In this document: piece by piece, positions 1 to 5,464 of the stretch | How positions within the stretch are numbered: the first letter of the stretch is position 1 | Layout: every line of letters starts with the position of its first letter | Assembly (NCBI GenBank): GCA_038227745.1 | Contig: JBBRPS010000585.1 | Coordinates: forward strand, 1 to 6,655 | Reading direction: 5' to 3' | Source: DASPXY01 sp038227745 | GTDB lineage: Bacteria; Planctomycetota; Planctomycetia; Gemmatales; Gemmataceae | Length of the DNA stretch: 6,655 nt | Program-made: the position numbers and the translations under genes | Notes under the pieces: model-generated | Database searches by the model: none | What the model was told of the DNA's origin: nothing | What the model saw: only the letters and a program-made list of their open reading frames with translations

Positions 1-59
1 CCACCCCGGGCTTTATTCGAGCAGACAAGCGCCTTCTTGGCGAATAAAGCCCGGGGTGG
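1..59. repeat. Perfect inverted repeat, 19-bp arms
   Basis: Positions 1-19 are the exact reverse complement of 41-59, with a 21-nt spacer. The arms read ccaccccgggctttattcg and its complement. The right arm forms the start of the 45-bp repeat that follows, so the left arm is probably an inverted partial copy of the same repeat family. The structure may continue to the left of the window. It could act as a hairpin terminator for a gene outside the window, but there is no T tract. Confidence 0.85.
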
Positions 60-125
60 AGTCTTCGGAACCCCGGGCGTCTTGGCGACTAAAGCCCGGG
101 GTGGAGTCTTCGGAACCCCGGGCGT
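35..125. repeat. Two tandem copies of a 45-bp GC-rich repeat
   Basis: Copies at 35-79 and 80-124 differ at one base (44 versus 89), and the match runs on to base 125. Each copy contains a 9-bp stem (gcccggggt / accccgggc: 49-57 with 70-78, and 94-102 with 115-123) around a 12-nt loop. The array ends 19 nt before the sthA start codon, so it makes up the promoter and leader side of that gene. Repeats of this type (aaagcccggggtggag) are, as I recall, dispersed in Gemmataceae genomes. That is memory, not a search result. Confidence 0.85.
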
Positions 126-144
126 TCCCGACAACCGAGTTCCC

Positions 145-1554
145 ATGGCCCCCGAGAAATACGACCTGATCGTCATCGGCTCCGGCCCCGCCGGCGAGAA
201 GGGCGCCGCCAAGGCCGCCTACTTCGGCAAGCGCGTCGCCATCATCGAGAAGGAGGCCGTCCTCGGCGGCGCCGCCGCCAACACCGGCACCATCCCGTCC
301 AAGACGCTCCGCGAAACCGCCCTCTTCCTCTCCAGCTTCCGCCAGCGCGAACTCTACGGCCTGCGCTTCACCTTCAAGGAGAAGGTCACCGTCCGCGACT
401 TCCTCGCCCGCGAGCGCCTCGTCCGCGAGCACGAGCGTGCCCGCGTCCACGAGAACCTCAAACGCCACCACATCATCACCTACACCGGCACCGCCTCCTT
501 CATCGACGCGCACACCGTCGCCGTCAAGGCGCCGCGCTGCCCGCCCTTTCCCATCCAGGGCGACGTGATCCTGCTCGCCACCGGCTCCTACCCGTACCGG
601 CCGCTGACGAAAACGGGCGAGCCGATCTTCCCGTTCCACGACCCGCGCGTCCACGACTCCGACACGATCCTCACCCTGCACGAGATCCCGCAGTCGATGC
701 TCGTCGTCGGCGGCGGCGTCATCGGCGGCGAGTACGCCTGCACCTTCGCCGCCCTCGGCGTCAAGGTCACGCTCGTCGAGAAGCGCGAGCGCCTGCTGGA
801 ATTCCTCGACGAGGAGCTGGCCGAGGCGCTGCGGGCGCACATGGCCGGCACCGGCATCCACTTCCTGATGCCCGACGATGTGGTGCAGGTGACGGCGGGC
901 GAGCAGCTGCAGGTGCGGCTGCGCTCGGGGGCGGCGCTGGCGGTGGACGCTATCCTGGTCTCGTCCGGGCGGTGCGGCAACACCGAGGGCGTGGGCGTGG
1001 AGAAGGTCGGCGTGAAGACCGACGAGCGCGGTCGGGTGCTGGTCAACGAGCAGTACCAGACGAGCGTGCCGCACATCATCGCGGCGGGCGACGTGATCGG
1101 CAACCCGGCGCTGGCCTCGACGTCGATGGAGCAGGCGCGGCTGGCGGTGGCGCGGGCGTTCAACCTCGACGGCGGCGACTTCAAGGTGCCGATCCTGCCC
1201 TACGGCATCTACACGATCCCCGAGTGCTCGATGGCCGGCGAGACCGAGGATTCGCTGCAGAAAAAGAAGGTCGCCTACGTCGCCGGCAAGGCGCTGTACG
1301 CCAACAACGCGCGCGGGCAGATCATCGGCGACAGCAGCGGCTTCCTGAAGCTGCTGTTCCGCCGCGAGGACATGAAACTGGTGGGCGTCCACGTGATCGG
1401 CGAGCAGGCGGCCGAACTGGTCCACGTCGGCCTGACGGCGATGATGGTGAACGCGGACGTGCAGCTGTTCATTCAGACGTGCTACAACTACCCGACGCTG
1501 ACGGAACTGTACAAGTACGCCGCGTACGACGCACTGGGCAAGGCGGCGCGGTGA
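145..1554 (+). CDS. sthA: Soluble pyridine nucleotide transhydrogenase (Si-specific NAD(P)+ transhydrogenase type), FAD flavoprotein
   Basis: This cytosolic FAD enzyme is predicted to move hydride between NADPH and NAD+, balancing the two pools. The product is 469 aa; E. coli SthA is about 466. The FAD dinucleotide motif GSGPAG is at residues 12-17, the NAD(P) motif GGGVIG at 189-194, and the second FAD motif AAGDVIG at 313-319. The dimerisation domain ends in YNYPTLTE (447-454). Dihydrolipoamide dehydrogenase would have two redox cysteines in GGxCxxxxCIPSK and HxHPT near the end. Here both cysteines are replaced (A44, T49 in GGAAANTGTIPSK) and HPT is YPT, as in SthA. The residue after the second Rossmann beta strand is E212 (TLVEKRER), unusual for an NADP-using enzyme. 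The ATG at 145 is chosen because the family homology begins there (MAPEKYDLIVIGSG). Upstream in-frame codons are only repeat DNA, and no clear Shine-Dalgarno is seen. An unusual dihydrolipoamide-dehydrogenase paralogue is the main alternative. Confidence 0.9.
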   Translation: MAPEKYDLIVIGSGPAGEKGAAKAAYFGKRVAIIEKEAVLGGAAANTGTIPSKTLRETALFLSSFRQRELYGLRFTFKEKVTVRDFLARERLVREHERARVHENLKRHHIITYTGTASFIDAHTVAVKAPRCPPFPIQGDVILLATGSYPYRPLTKTGEPIFPFHDPRVHDSDTILTLHEIPQSMLVVGGGVIGGEYACTFAALGVKVTLVEKRERLLEFLDEELAEALRAHMAGTGIHFLMPDDVVQVTAGEQLQVRLRSGAALAVDAILVSSGRCGNTEGVGVEKVGVKTDERGRVLVNEQYQTSVPHIIAAGDVIGNPALASTSMEQARLAVARAFNLDGGDFKVPILPYGIYTIPECSMAGETEDSLQKKKVAYVAGKALYANNARGQIIGDSSGFLKLLFRREDMKLVGVHVIGEQAAELVHVGLTAMMVNADVQLFIQTCYNYPTLTELYKYAAYDALGKAAR

Positions 1555-1564
1555 CAGGCCGCAA

Positions 1565-1588
1565 GCCCACCCGCCGCGGCGGGTGGGC
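1565..1588. terminator. Perfect 24-nt palindrome between convergent genes, likely bidirectional terminator
   Basis: The sequence is its own reverse complement over 24 nt (half-site gcccacccgccg). It starts 11 nt after the sthA stop and ends 15 nt before the stop of the facing radical SAM gene. No T tract follows on either strand, so the call rests on position and stem strength. Confidence 0.6.
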
Positions 1589-1603
1589 CTGGTACGTCCC
1601 TCT

Positions 1604-3214
1604 CTACGACGCCGCCGTGGCGACCGGCTGCCGCGCCTTCCCCTTGTCGAGCCGCACCCCGTTCGCGCCGGGCGCTGCCTCCGCCTTCAGGCGCTCCGCC
1701 TTGAGGTAGGCGTTCGGGTCGTGGTACAGCGCCCCCTCCGGCAGCCAGCGCCACAGCGGCCCCAGGTCCTTCTTCACCAGGTCGATGTAGAACCGCGGCA
1801 ACTCCGCGCTCCGCTGCTCGAAGTACGGCCGGAACTGCGGATCCTCGTCCAGCCGCCGGCGGATCTCGCGATAATACTTGATCCGGCCGAAGCCCTCCGA
1901 CGACACCGCCCGCACCACGTTCATCCAACGCGACGGGAACCCGCGCGTCCCCAGGAAACGCTTGCCGATCGTCCGCCACGAGAACGAGTAGCGCGTCAGG
2001 TCGATGATGCGGTCGTAGAACTCGGTCCAGCTGTAGTTCTTCGGCCGGACGTTCATCGCCTGGTTGTTGTTGAGGAAGTAGAAGGGGAAGTGCAGCACGC
2101 GGCCGGCCCGCTGGTACTCCAGGTTCAGCGGCGCCGCCTGCCCGAACGCCGACAGCAGCGAGTAGCCGGGGAACGCGCCCGGCGCCAGGTCCAGGAAGCG
2201 CTTCGTCAGCTCGAACGGCTCCGGCCCCTCGTCGGTGTCCAGGCCGAGGACGAAGTTCGTCTGGATGTACGGGATGTAGCGCAGGATCATGTTGACGTGG
2301 TCGGCCACTTGCCGGACCTTCTCCATGCCCTGCCGGGCGCCCGTCTTCGACTTGTTGCCCAGGCCGTACCACGACTCGACGCCGGGGAGGATGGCCTGGA
2401 AGCCGTTGCGCGCGAGCCGTTTGAGGTGCGGCTCGGACAACAGCGACAGGCTGCTCTCGGCGATCGAGTTGACGCTGCCGGGCGGCACCGCCTCCTCGAT
2501 GGCGTCGAGGTAGTCGTCGAAGCGGACGCCGAAGTTCGGGTCGTGCCAACCGACGATCGGCCGCTTCATCTTCTTGACCAGGAAGCGCAGGTCCTCCTTG
2601 AGCACGTCGAACTCGAGGGCCTGGTACGGCACCTCGGAGTCGATGCAGAAGCTGCAGGTGTAGGGGCAGCCGAGGCTGCCGATCATCGGCACCATCTTGA
2701 GCAGGGGCGATTTGCGGATGACCGGCTCGATGAACTCCCAGCGGTCGCGGACGCCAGGCAGCGACGCGGGCTGCTGGCGGGCCGAGACGTGGCGGCCGAG
2801 CGGGCGGTGGCGGCTGCAGTCGGCCAGGACGTCATGGACCGTCGTGCGATCAGTGAAGCCGAAGACGTAGTCGAAGTAGCGCAGGGCGTCCTGCGGGTAG
2901 CAGCGGGCGTGCGGGCCGCCGAGGGCGGTGATGGCGCCGCGCGAGCGGAACAGGGCGCTCAGGGCGTAGGCGGTCTGGGCGGCCTCGGTGAAGGCGCTCA
3001 TGAAGACGAGATCGACGTTGTCGGGCAGTTCTTTGAGGAGGTCCTCGAAGCCGGTGTAGCAGACGAAGGCGACGTCGTGGCCTTCCTGCCGGCACCAGAC
3101 GCCGAGGATCTGGGGCATGATGCTGGCGAGGTTGGCGTTCATGACCCGGGCGAACCAGGCCCGCGTGGGGCCGCGCGAGACGATGTCAATGACGCCGATG
3201 CGGAGCTTCTTCAT
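1604..3214 (-). CDS. Radical SAM protein with N-terminal B12-binding-like domain
   Basis: The 536-aa product has a cobalamin-binding-like Rossmann domain over roughly residues 1-130. The strand and loop pattern VFMSAFTEA...SRGAITALGGPHA (69-103) is typical of B12-binding radical SAM proteins, but no DxHxxG cobalamin-ligand motif is visible. The radical SAM core follows. C183, C187 and C190 in CPYTCSFC form the CxxxCxxC site for the [4Fe-4S] cluster that cleaves S-adenosylmethionine. VGWHDPNFGV (221-230), PGVES (277-281) and FVLGLDTDEG (321-330) fit later core strands. The C-terminal ~150 residues are unassigned, and the substrate cannot be inferred. The start at 3214 is supported by AGAAGGA 8 nt upstream and by homology beginning at MKKLRIGVIDIV; the frame is open further upstream but unconvincing. 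It is convergent with sthA and appears monocistronic. Confidence 0.9.
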   Translation of the reverse strand: MKKLRIGVIDIVSRGPTRAWFARVMNANLASIMPQILGVWCRQEGHDVAFVCYTGFEDLLKELPDNVDLVFMSAFTEAAQTAYALSALFRSRGAITALGGPHARCYPQDALRYFDYVFGFTDRTTVHDVLADCSRHRPLGRHVSARQQPASLPGVRDRWEFIEPVIRKSPLLKMVPMIGSLGCPYTCSFCIDSEVPYQALEFDVLKEDLRFLVKKMKRPIVGWHDPNFGVRFDDYLDAIEEAVPPGSVNSIAESSLSLLSEPHLKRLARNGFQAILPGVESWYGLGNKSKTGARQGMEKVRQVADHVNMILRYIPYIQTNFVLGLDTDEGPEPFELTKRFLDLAPGAFPGYSLLSAFGQAAPLNLEYQRAGRVLHFPFYFLNNNQAMNVRPKNYSWTEFYDRIIDLTRYSFSWRTIGKRFLGTRGFPSRWMNVVRAVSSEGFGRIKYYREIRRRLDEDPQFRPYFEQRSAELPRFYIDLVKKDLGPLWRWLPEGALYHDPNAYLKAERLKAEAAPGANGVRLDKGKARQPVATAAS

Positions 3215-3222
3215 GCGCGAAG

Positions 3223-3229
3223 TCCTTCT
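3223..3229 (-). promoter_or_regulatory. Shine-Dalgarno of the radical SAM gene
   Basis: AGAAGGA on the minus strand ends 8 nt before the ATG at 3214-3212. It decides the start against longer in-frame extensions. Confidence 0.7.
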
Positions 3230-3384
3230 GCGCCCGGAGTCCGAGCCTGCCGGGGCCTGGTCGTGACCCTTCCGCTGCCCCTTCACTGGGGGCGCACGTC
3301 CGCTGCGGGAATGTGCGCTCGGCAACGTCGCCTCCCGGGCCATACCGGAAGGGAGCGATGCGTCCCGGTACTCGGATTTCGGAA

Positions 3385-3434
3385 CAGGCGCCTCCGCTGC
3401 GTGCTGGGGATTCTATGAATCCGCACGGCGCCTG
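3385..3434. other. Bulged hairpin in the leader of the radical SAM gene
   Basis: Three nested stems are visible: caggcgcc (3385-3392) with ggcgcctg (3427-3434), gtgc (3401-3404) with gcac (3423-3426), and ggattc (3408-3413) with gaatcc (3417-3422) around a 3-nt loop. It lies 171-220 nt upstream of the radical SAM start. It could be a leader RNA structure or a decayed repeat. No riboswitch class was recognised. The rest of 3230-3477 shows no gene or clear promoter that I can support. Confidence 0.45.
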
Positions 3435-3477
3435 CAATACGCGGCGCATGAAGGTATTCCTCCGGCACGAAAGGCCC

Positions 3478-3728
3478 TCACACAAGCCCGAAGCGCAAGC
3501 GAGGGATCCCCTCGCTTGCGCTCTTTGAAGTTGCGCTCGACGTTTGTTCAACGAGGTCAACGCCTTGATAGCATTGAGGTTGGGGCGAAAACATCCCCAA
3601 TCCCAGGCCTCCCAACTTTCCGCCTGCCGCAGGCGTCGGCCTTGCGAAAAGGGCAGGATTTCCTGCCTTTCTCTCGCTTGAACAAATGTCGAGCGCAACT
3701 TCAAAGCTTGCGCTTCGGGCTTGTGTGA
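3478..3728. mobile_element. MITE-like non-coding element with ~50-bp terminal inverted repeats
   Basis: The outer arms 3478-3500 and 3706-3728 are exact 23-bp inverted copies (tcacacaagcccgaagcg...). The inner arms 3523-3551 and 3678-3706 pair over 29 bp with one mismatch (g3542 against a3688). The left arm carries 22 extra bases (3501-3522) that form a local 14-bp hairpin (3492-3505 with 3509-3522). The interior has further hairpins: ttgggg/ccccaa (3580-3600), cgcctgc/gcaggcg (3621-3635) and ggcagga/tcctgcc (3652-3667), the last followed by TTTCT. No transposase and no clear target-site duplication is seen. The end sequence resembles, from memory, a dispersed planctomycete repeat. Confidence 0.7.
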
Positions 3729-3755
3729 CCAGCTTCCACGTTGGAGTAATATCAC

Positions 3756-3868
3756 GGTCTGCAAAGGGGACGCATCTCGAATAATACGAATCGGTCAATC
3801 AGTATTATCGAGATGCGTCCCCTTTGCAGACCCCCTTTGCAGACCGAAATGCGTCCCCTTTGCAGACC
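3756..3868. repeat. REP-like palindrome (GGGGACGCATCT core) plus direct repeats
   Basis: Positions 3756-3787 pair with 3802-3832 over 31 bp with a single bulged base and a 14-nt loop. The 13-mer ccctttgcagacc then recurs at 3833-3845 and 3856-3868. Together with the palindrome arm (3820-3832) this gives three direct copies and one inverted copy (3756-3768). The 20-mer starting atgcgtccccttt is present at 3813-3832 and 3849-3868. The same core recurs at 6186-6232. GGGGAC-type palindromes of this kind are often REP elements linked to RAYT (TnpA-REP) transposases. No such transposase is in the window. Confidence 0.75.
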
Positions 3869-3901
3869 GGAGGAGTATTCGAGCCGAAGAAATGATGGCG
3901 A

Positions 3902-4157
3902 CTACTTCGTACGGGGACGTTCGCGGATGCCTAGAAGTGCCCGCGCCGCCGTGCGCACCCGGTCGGCCCAGCGGAGGGCCGCAACCGCCTGAACGCTTGC
4001 TGGCGCTGTTGCCGGGATAGCGCGTAGCGACGGCAAAGACGGAGAGAAAAAGCAGTCCGCGCCGCAAAGACCGCAGCGTCGGGTGATGGGGCACGAGCGC
4101 GGTCAGCAACAGATCGAAGTAGTGTGTCTTCGGCACCGGAAGTCCGAGTTCTTCCAT
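3902..4157 (-). pseudogene. HEPN-domain protein remnant (N-terminus missing, one frameshift)
   Basis: Read from 4157, the frame gives MEELGLPVPKTHYFDLLLTA, then HPTLRSLRRGLLFL, AVATRYPGNSASKR. Removing one base at 3992/3993 continues as QAVAALRWADRVRTAARALLGIR and stops at 3902-3904, 84 residues in total. KTHxxxxLL, the RYPG turn and the following ALRWADRVR helix are the C-terminal part of bacterial HEPN domains of the kind that pair with MNT nucleotidyltransferases; many HEPN proteins are RNases in toxin-antitoxin or defence systems. The N-terminal helices (about 25-40 residues) are absent: upstream of 4157 the homology is lost and the frame meets a stop about 40 nt further. Without the one-base correction the frame runs into unrelated sequence. 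No partner nucleotidyltransferase is visible. The HEPN call rests on motif memory. Confidence 0.6.
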
Positions 4158-4163
4158 CAGTAA

Positions 4164-4195
4164 CCGTTCACCTGACTTCGGGGAACGGGCTTTTT
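4164..4195 (+). terminator. Possible rho-independent terminator or attenuator
   Basis: ccgttc (4164-4169) pairs with gaacgg (4183-4188). The stem extends through one mismatch by two more GC pairs (4171-4172 with 4180-4181). It is followed by GCTTTTT (4189-4195) on the plus strand. It lies upstream of the first A-B pair, so it could insulate or attenuate it, or be fortuitous. Confidence 0.35.
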
Positions 4196-4229
4196 CGCGC
4201 GGTCAAATCGCGCTTCTTAAGGCGATAGC

Positions 4230-4469
4230 GTGAGAAACCAGGCACGTTTTTCCGAACTACTGTCGGGCTCAGGCGATCAATTCGGCACACTTTCGGAATG
4301 CGGTGAACGGTTACCGTACAAATACTTCGTGGCCATCCCACGTGCGCGGGTGGCGGCACTGCGGGAGTTGTTGCGCCGAGTGTGTCACGAGTTCCAGCAG
4401 AAGTCTCTCTACCTGAGCGTGGCCGGTCACGTCGAGTTCGTTTCGGGAGAAAGCGATGCCGCAGACTAA
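4230..4469 (+). CDS. Gene A, copy 1: small conserved-type hypothetical protein, N-terminal half replaced
   Basis: The frame from GTG 4230 encodes 79 aa; AAGG lies 7 nt upstream of the GTG. Residues ~30-79 (YKYFVAIPRARVAALRELL, then EFQQKSLYLSVAGHVEFV) align with the C-terminal half of gene A copy 2 (NYRVALTREDLGDLRALL, then VFAQKCIYLSVAGHVEFV). The first ~28 residues do not match the N-terminal half seen in copy 2. That half (RKRLLECSFLIPIRRDR...EGWYADP) is absent here, so this copy is probably truncated or has acquired a chimeric start. The gene overlaps gene B copy 1 by 14 nt, exactly as in copy 2, suggesting translational coupling. The function is unknown. The fold pattern (W..G.Y.D...Y.VAL...F.QK.IYL...G.VEFV) recalls small ~120-aa proteins widespread in bacteria, but I cannot name the family. 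Confidence 0.55.
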   Translation: MRNQARFSELLSGSGDQFGTLSECGERLPYKYFVAIPRARVAALRELLRRVCHEFQQKSLYLSVAGHVEFVSGESDAAD

Positions 4470-4941
4470 CCTCTACGTAGACCTCGACGGGCGTGAGATT
4501 TGCCTGGGCCACCTGGACGCGGAGGAGCGGAAACTGCTGGCCCGCATCCGCCGGCGAGCCCGGACTCATCCGGACTGGTGCGACTTTCGGAACTACTGGG
4601 GGCGCGCGCTGGCGGAGTTTTACGACGCGCGGCGGGCGCCCCGCAAGGTGTCGCGCGAGAGCGCCGTGTACCGCGTGGCGGAAGATCTGTGGAGTCGCCT
4701 GGGCATCGCCGCGGGCCTGGTCCGCCCCGACGACTACCGCTCCGAACTGGAAGCCTTGATCCGCGAGCAGTTCCCGTCGCGGCGCGCGTTCTGCGAGGCG
4801 ACGGGCCTCGCCGAAGACGCGCTGAGCGCCTTCCTGGCGGGGCGGCAGGATCTGCCGCTGGAGAAGCTGAACGAGGCGCTGGAGCGGATCGGGTATCGCC
4901 TGCACATCATCCCTGCCCTGGAGCGAAAGAAAACCGGCTGA
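4456..4941 (+). CDS. Gene B, copy 1: two-domain protein with C-terminal helix-turn-helix
   Basis: The product is 161 aa, and GGGAGA lies 6 nt upstream of the ATG. The N-terminal part (residues ~5-60) reads NLYVDLDGREICLGHLDAEE, then RRRARTHPDW and FYDARR, and is rich in charged residues. The C-terminal part (~100-155; FPSRRAFCEATGLAEDALSA, then FLAGRQDLPLEKLNEALERI) has the spacing of an Xre/lambda-repressor-like helix-turn-helix, with the recognition helix around AEDALSAFLAGR. It may bind DNA and regulate the A-B pair, or serve as an antitoxin-like partner of A; this is inference from size, order and overlap. It is the only intact B in the window. The stop codon (4939-4941) directly abuts the minus-strand 24-codon fragment that follows. 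No characterised homologue is recognised. Confidence 0.75.
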   Translation: MPQTNLYVDLDGREICLGHLDAEERKLLARIRRRARTHPDWCDFRNYWGRALAEFYDARRAPRKVSRESAVYRVAEDLWSRLGIAAGLVRPDDYRSELEALIREQFPSRRAFCEATGLAEDALSAFLAGRQDLPLEKLNEALERIGYRLHIIPALERKKTG

Positions 4942-5013
4942 GTAGGCCAGGGCGTGCAGGGCCATCACACGGACGGGCGGGTTGTCATTGTCGAGCACGG
5001 GCAAGGCGATCAT
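4942..5013 (-). pseudogene. 24-codon start fragment on the minus strand, copy 1 (possible Cas4/Cas1 N-terminus)
   Basis: From ATG at 5013 the minus strand reads MIALPVLDNDNPPVRVMALH followed by ALAY, ending exactly where the B stop codon begins. Copy 2 keeps the same reading frame with the pattern LPLLD...VRVMPLHALAY, so the segment appears to be a real protein start. Past ALAY the frame continues only as antisense of gene B. I recall planctomycete Cas4/Cas1 fusion proteins beginning with a VRVMALHALAYCERLFYLEE-like stretch, which would make this a beheaded cas gene. That link is from memory. It may instead be another protein, or flanking DNA that always travels with gene B. Confidence 0.35.
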
Positions 5014-5036
5014 GGGCCAGGCCTCCGAATCGGTAG

Positions 5037-5065
5037 TTGATTTCTGGTCAAACGGCAATTACTTT
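5037..5065 (+). promoter_or_regulatory. Weak sigma70-like promoter candidate for A-B copy 2
   Basis: TTGATT (5037-5042), a 17-nt spacer, and TACTTT (5060-5065) lie 39 nt before the GTG of gene A copy 2. The match to consensus is partial (4/6 and 3/6). An AAGGAG (5087-5092) is 11 nt before the GTG. The position is sensible but the score is weak. Confidence 0.25.
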
Positions 5066-5103
5066 GAGGAGAGGATGTCCGGCGTCAAGGAGAGCCGCCT
5101 CTC

Positions 5104-5464
5104 GTGGCCAGGAAACGGTTGCTGGAGTGTTCGTTCCTGATCCCCATCCGGCGGGACCGGAACCTGTCTGACGGCGGGGCGCACGCGCGCAAAGCCTGGA
5201 AGTGGCTGCACAGCCGCTTGCTCGACTTCGGGGGCGGCACGCGCGACCTGGAGCTGAAAGAGGGTTGGTATGCGGACCCCCGACACGGGCAAACGGGTGA
5301 CGGATCGGTCACGTAACTACAGGGTGGCGCTGACACGCGAGGACCTCGGAGACTTGCGCGCTTTGCTGCGGGAAGCCTGCGCGGTTTTCGCGCAGAAGTG
5401 CATCTACTTGAGTGTCGCGGGGCACGTCGAGTTTGTGAAAGGGCCGAGCGATGAAACCGGCTGA
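5104..5464 (+). pseudogene. Gene A, copy 2: full-length but with a +1 frameshift
   Basis: Starting at GTG 5104 the frame reads MARKRLLECSFLIPIRRDRN, then LSDGGAHARKAWKWL and EGWYADP, and then slips. Removing one C from the C5 run at 5277-5281 continues directly as DTGKRVTDRSRNYRVAL and ends in IYLSVAGHVEFVKGPSDETG, for a 119-aa protein. Without correction the first frame stops at 5316. The downstream part can be opened separately from ATG 5270, which has AAAGAGGG 5 nt upstream, and this could give a short 64-aa product. The corrected protein shows what an undamaged A looks like: an N-terminal half with a conserved Cys9 and WKW/EGWY aromatics, and the YLSVAG C-terminal half shared with copy 1. 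It overlaps B copy 2 by 14 nt. The frameshift could be natural decay or a homopolymer sequencing error. Confidence 0.7.

Noticed and set aside
37..144. Extended sthA start (TTG at 37) adding two 15-residue repeats to the protein
   Set aside because: The extra codons are only the 45-bp DNA repeat; the family's N-terminus begins at the ATG at 145.
13..1425. 470-codon open frame on the minus strand
   Set aside because: It is antisense to sthA, arises from the high-GC codon pattern and has low-complexity composition with no recognisable domain.
145..1554. Dihydrolipoamide dehydrogenase
   Set aside because: The redox-active CxxxxC pair and the HxHPT motif are both missing.
1583..3418. 611-codon open frame on the plus strand
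   Set aside because: It is antisense to the radical SAM gene, and its Arg/Val/Ala-rich product has no recognisable domain.
3215..3477. Cobalamin riboswitch ahead of the B12-type radical SAM gene
   Set aside because: No B12-box (GCCACTG-like) or other conserved core segment is visible on the minus strand.
3186..3764. Minus-strand open frame upstream of the radical SAM gene, including MRRVLQAPCGF with a GGAGG
   Set aside because: It overlaps the hairpins, the MITE-like element and the start of the radical SAM gene out of frame; no homology is recognised.
3813..3868. CRISPR-like array from the recurring ccctttgcagacc 13-mer
   Set aside because: The units are 13-20 nt with spacings of 0 and 10 nt and include an inverted copy, which fits a REP array and not CRISPR repeats and spacers.
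4160..4314. Integron attC site
   Set aside because: The inverted arms do not give the GTTRRRY / RYYYAAC core sites and no integrase or cassette array is present.
4168..5058. Long minus-strand open frame across gene B copy 1
   Set aside because: Most of it is antisense of B and A; only the 24 codons at 4942-5013 have independent support.
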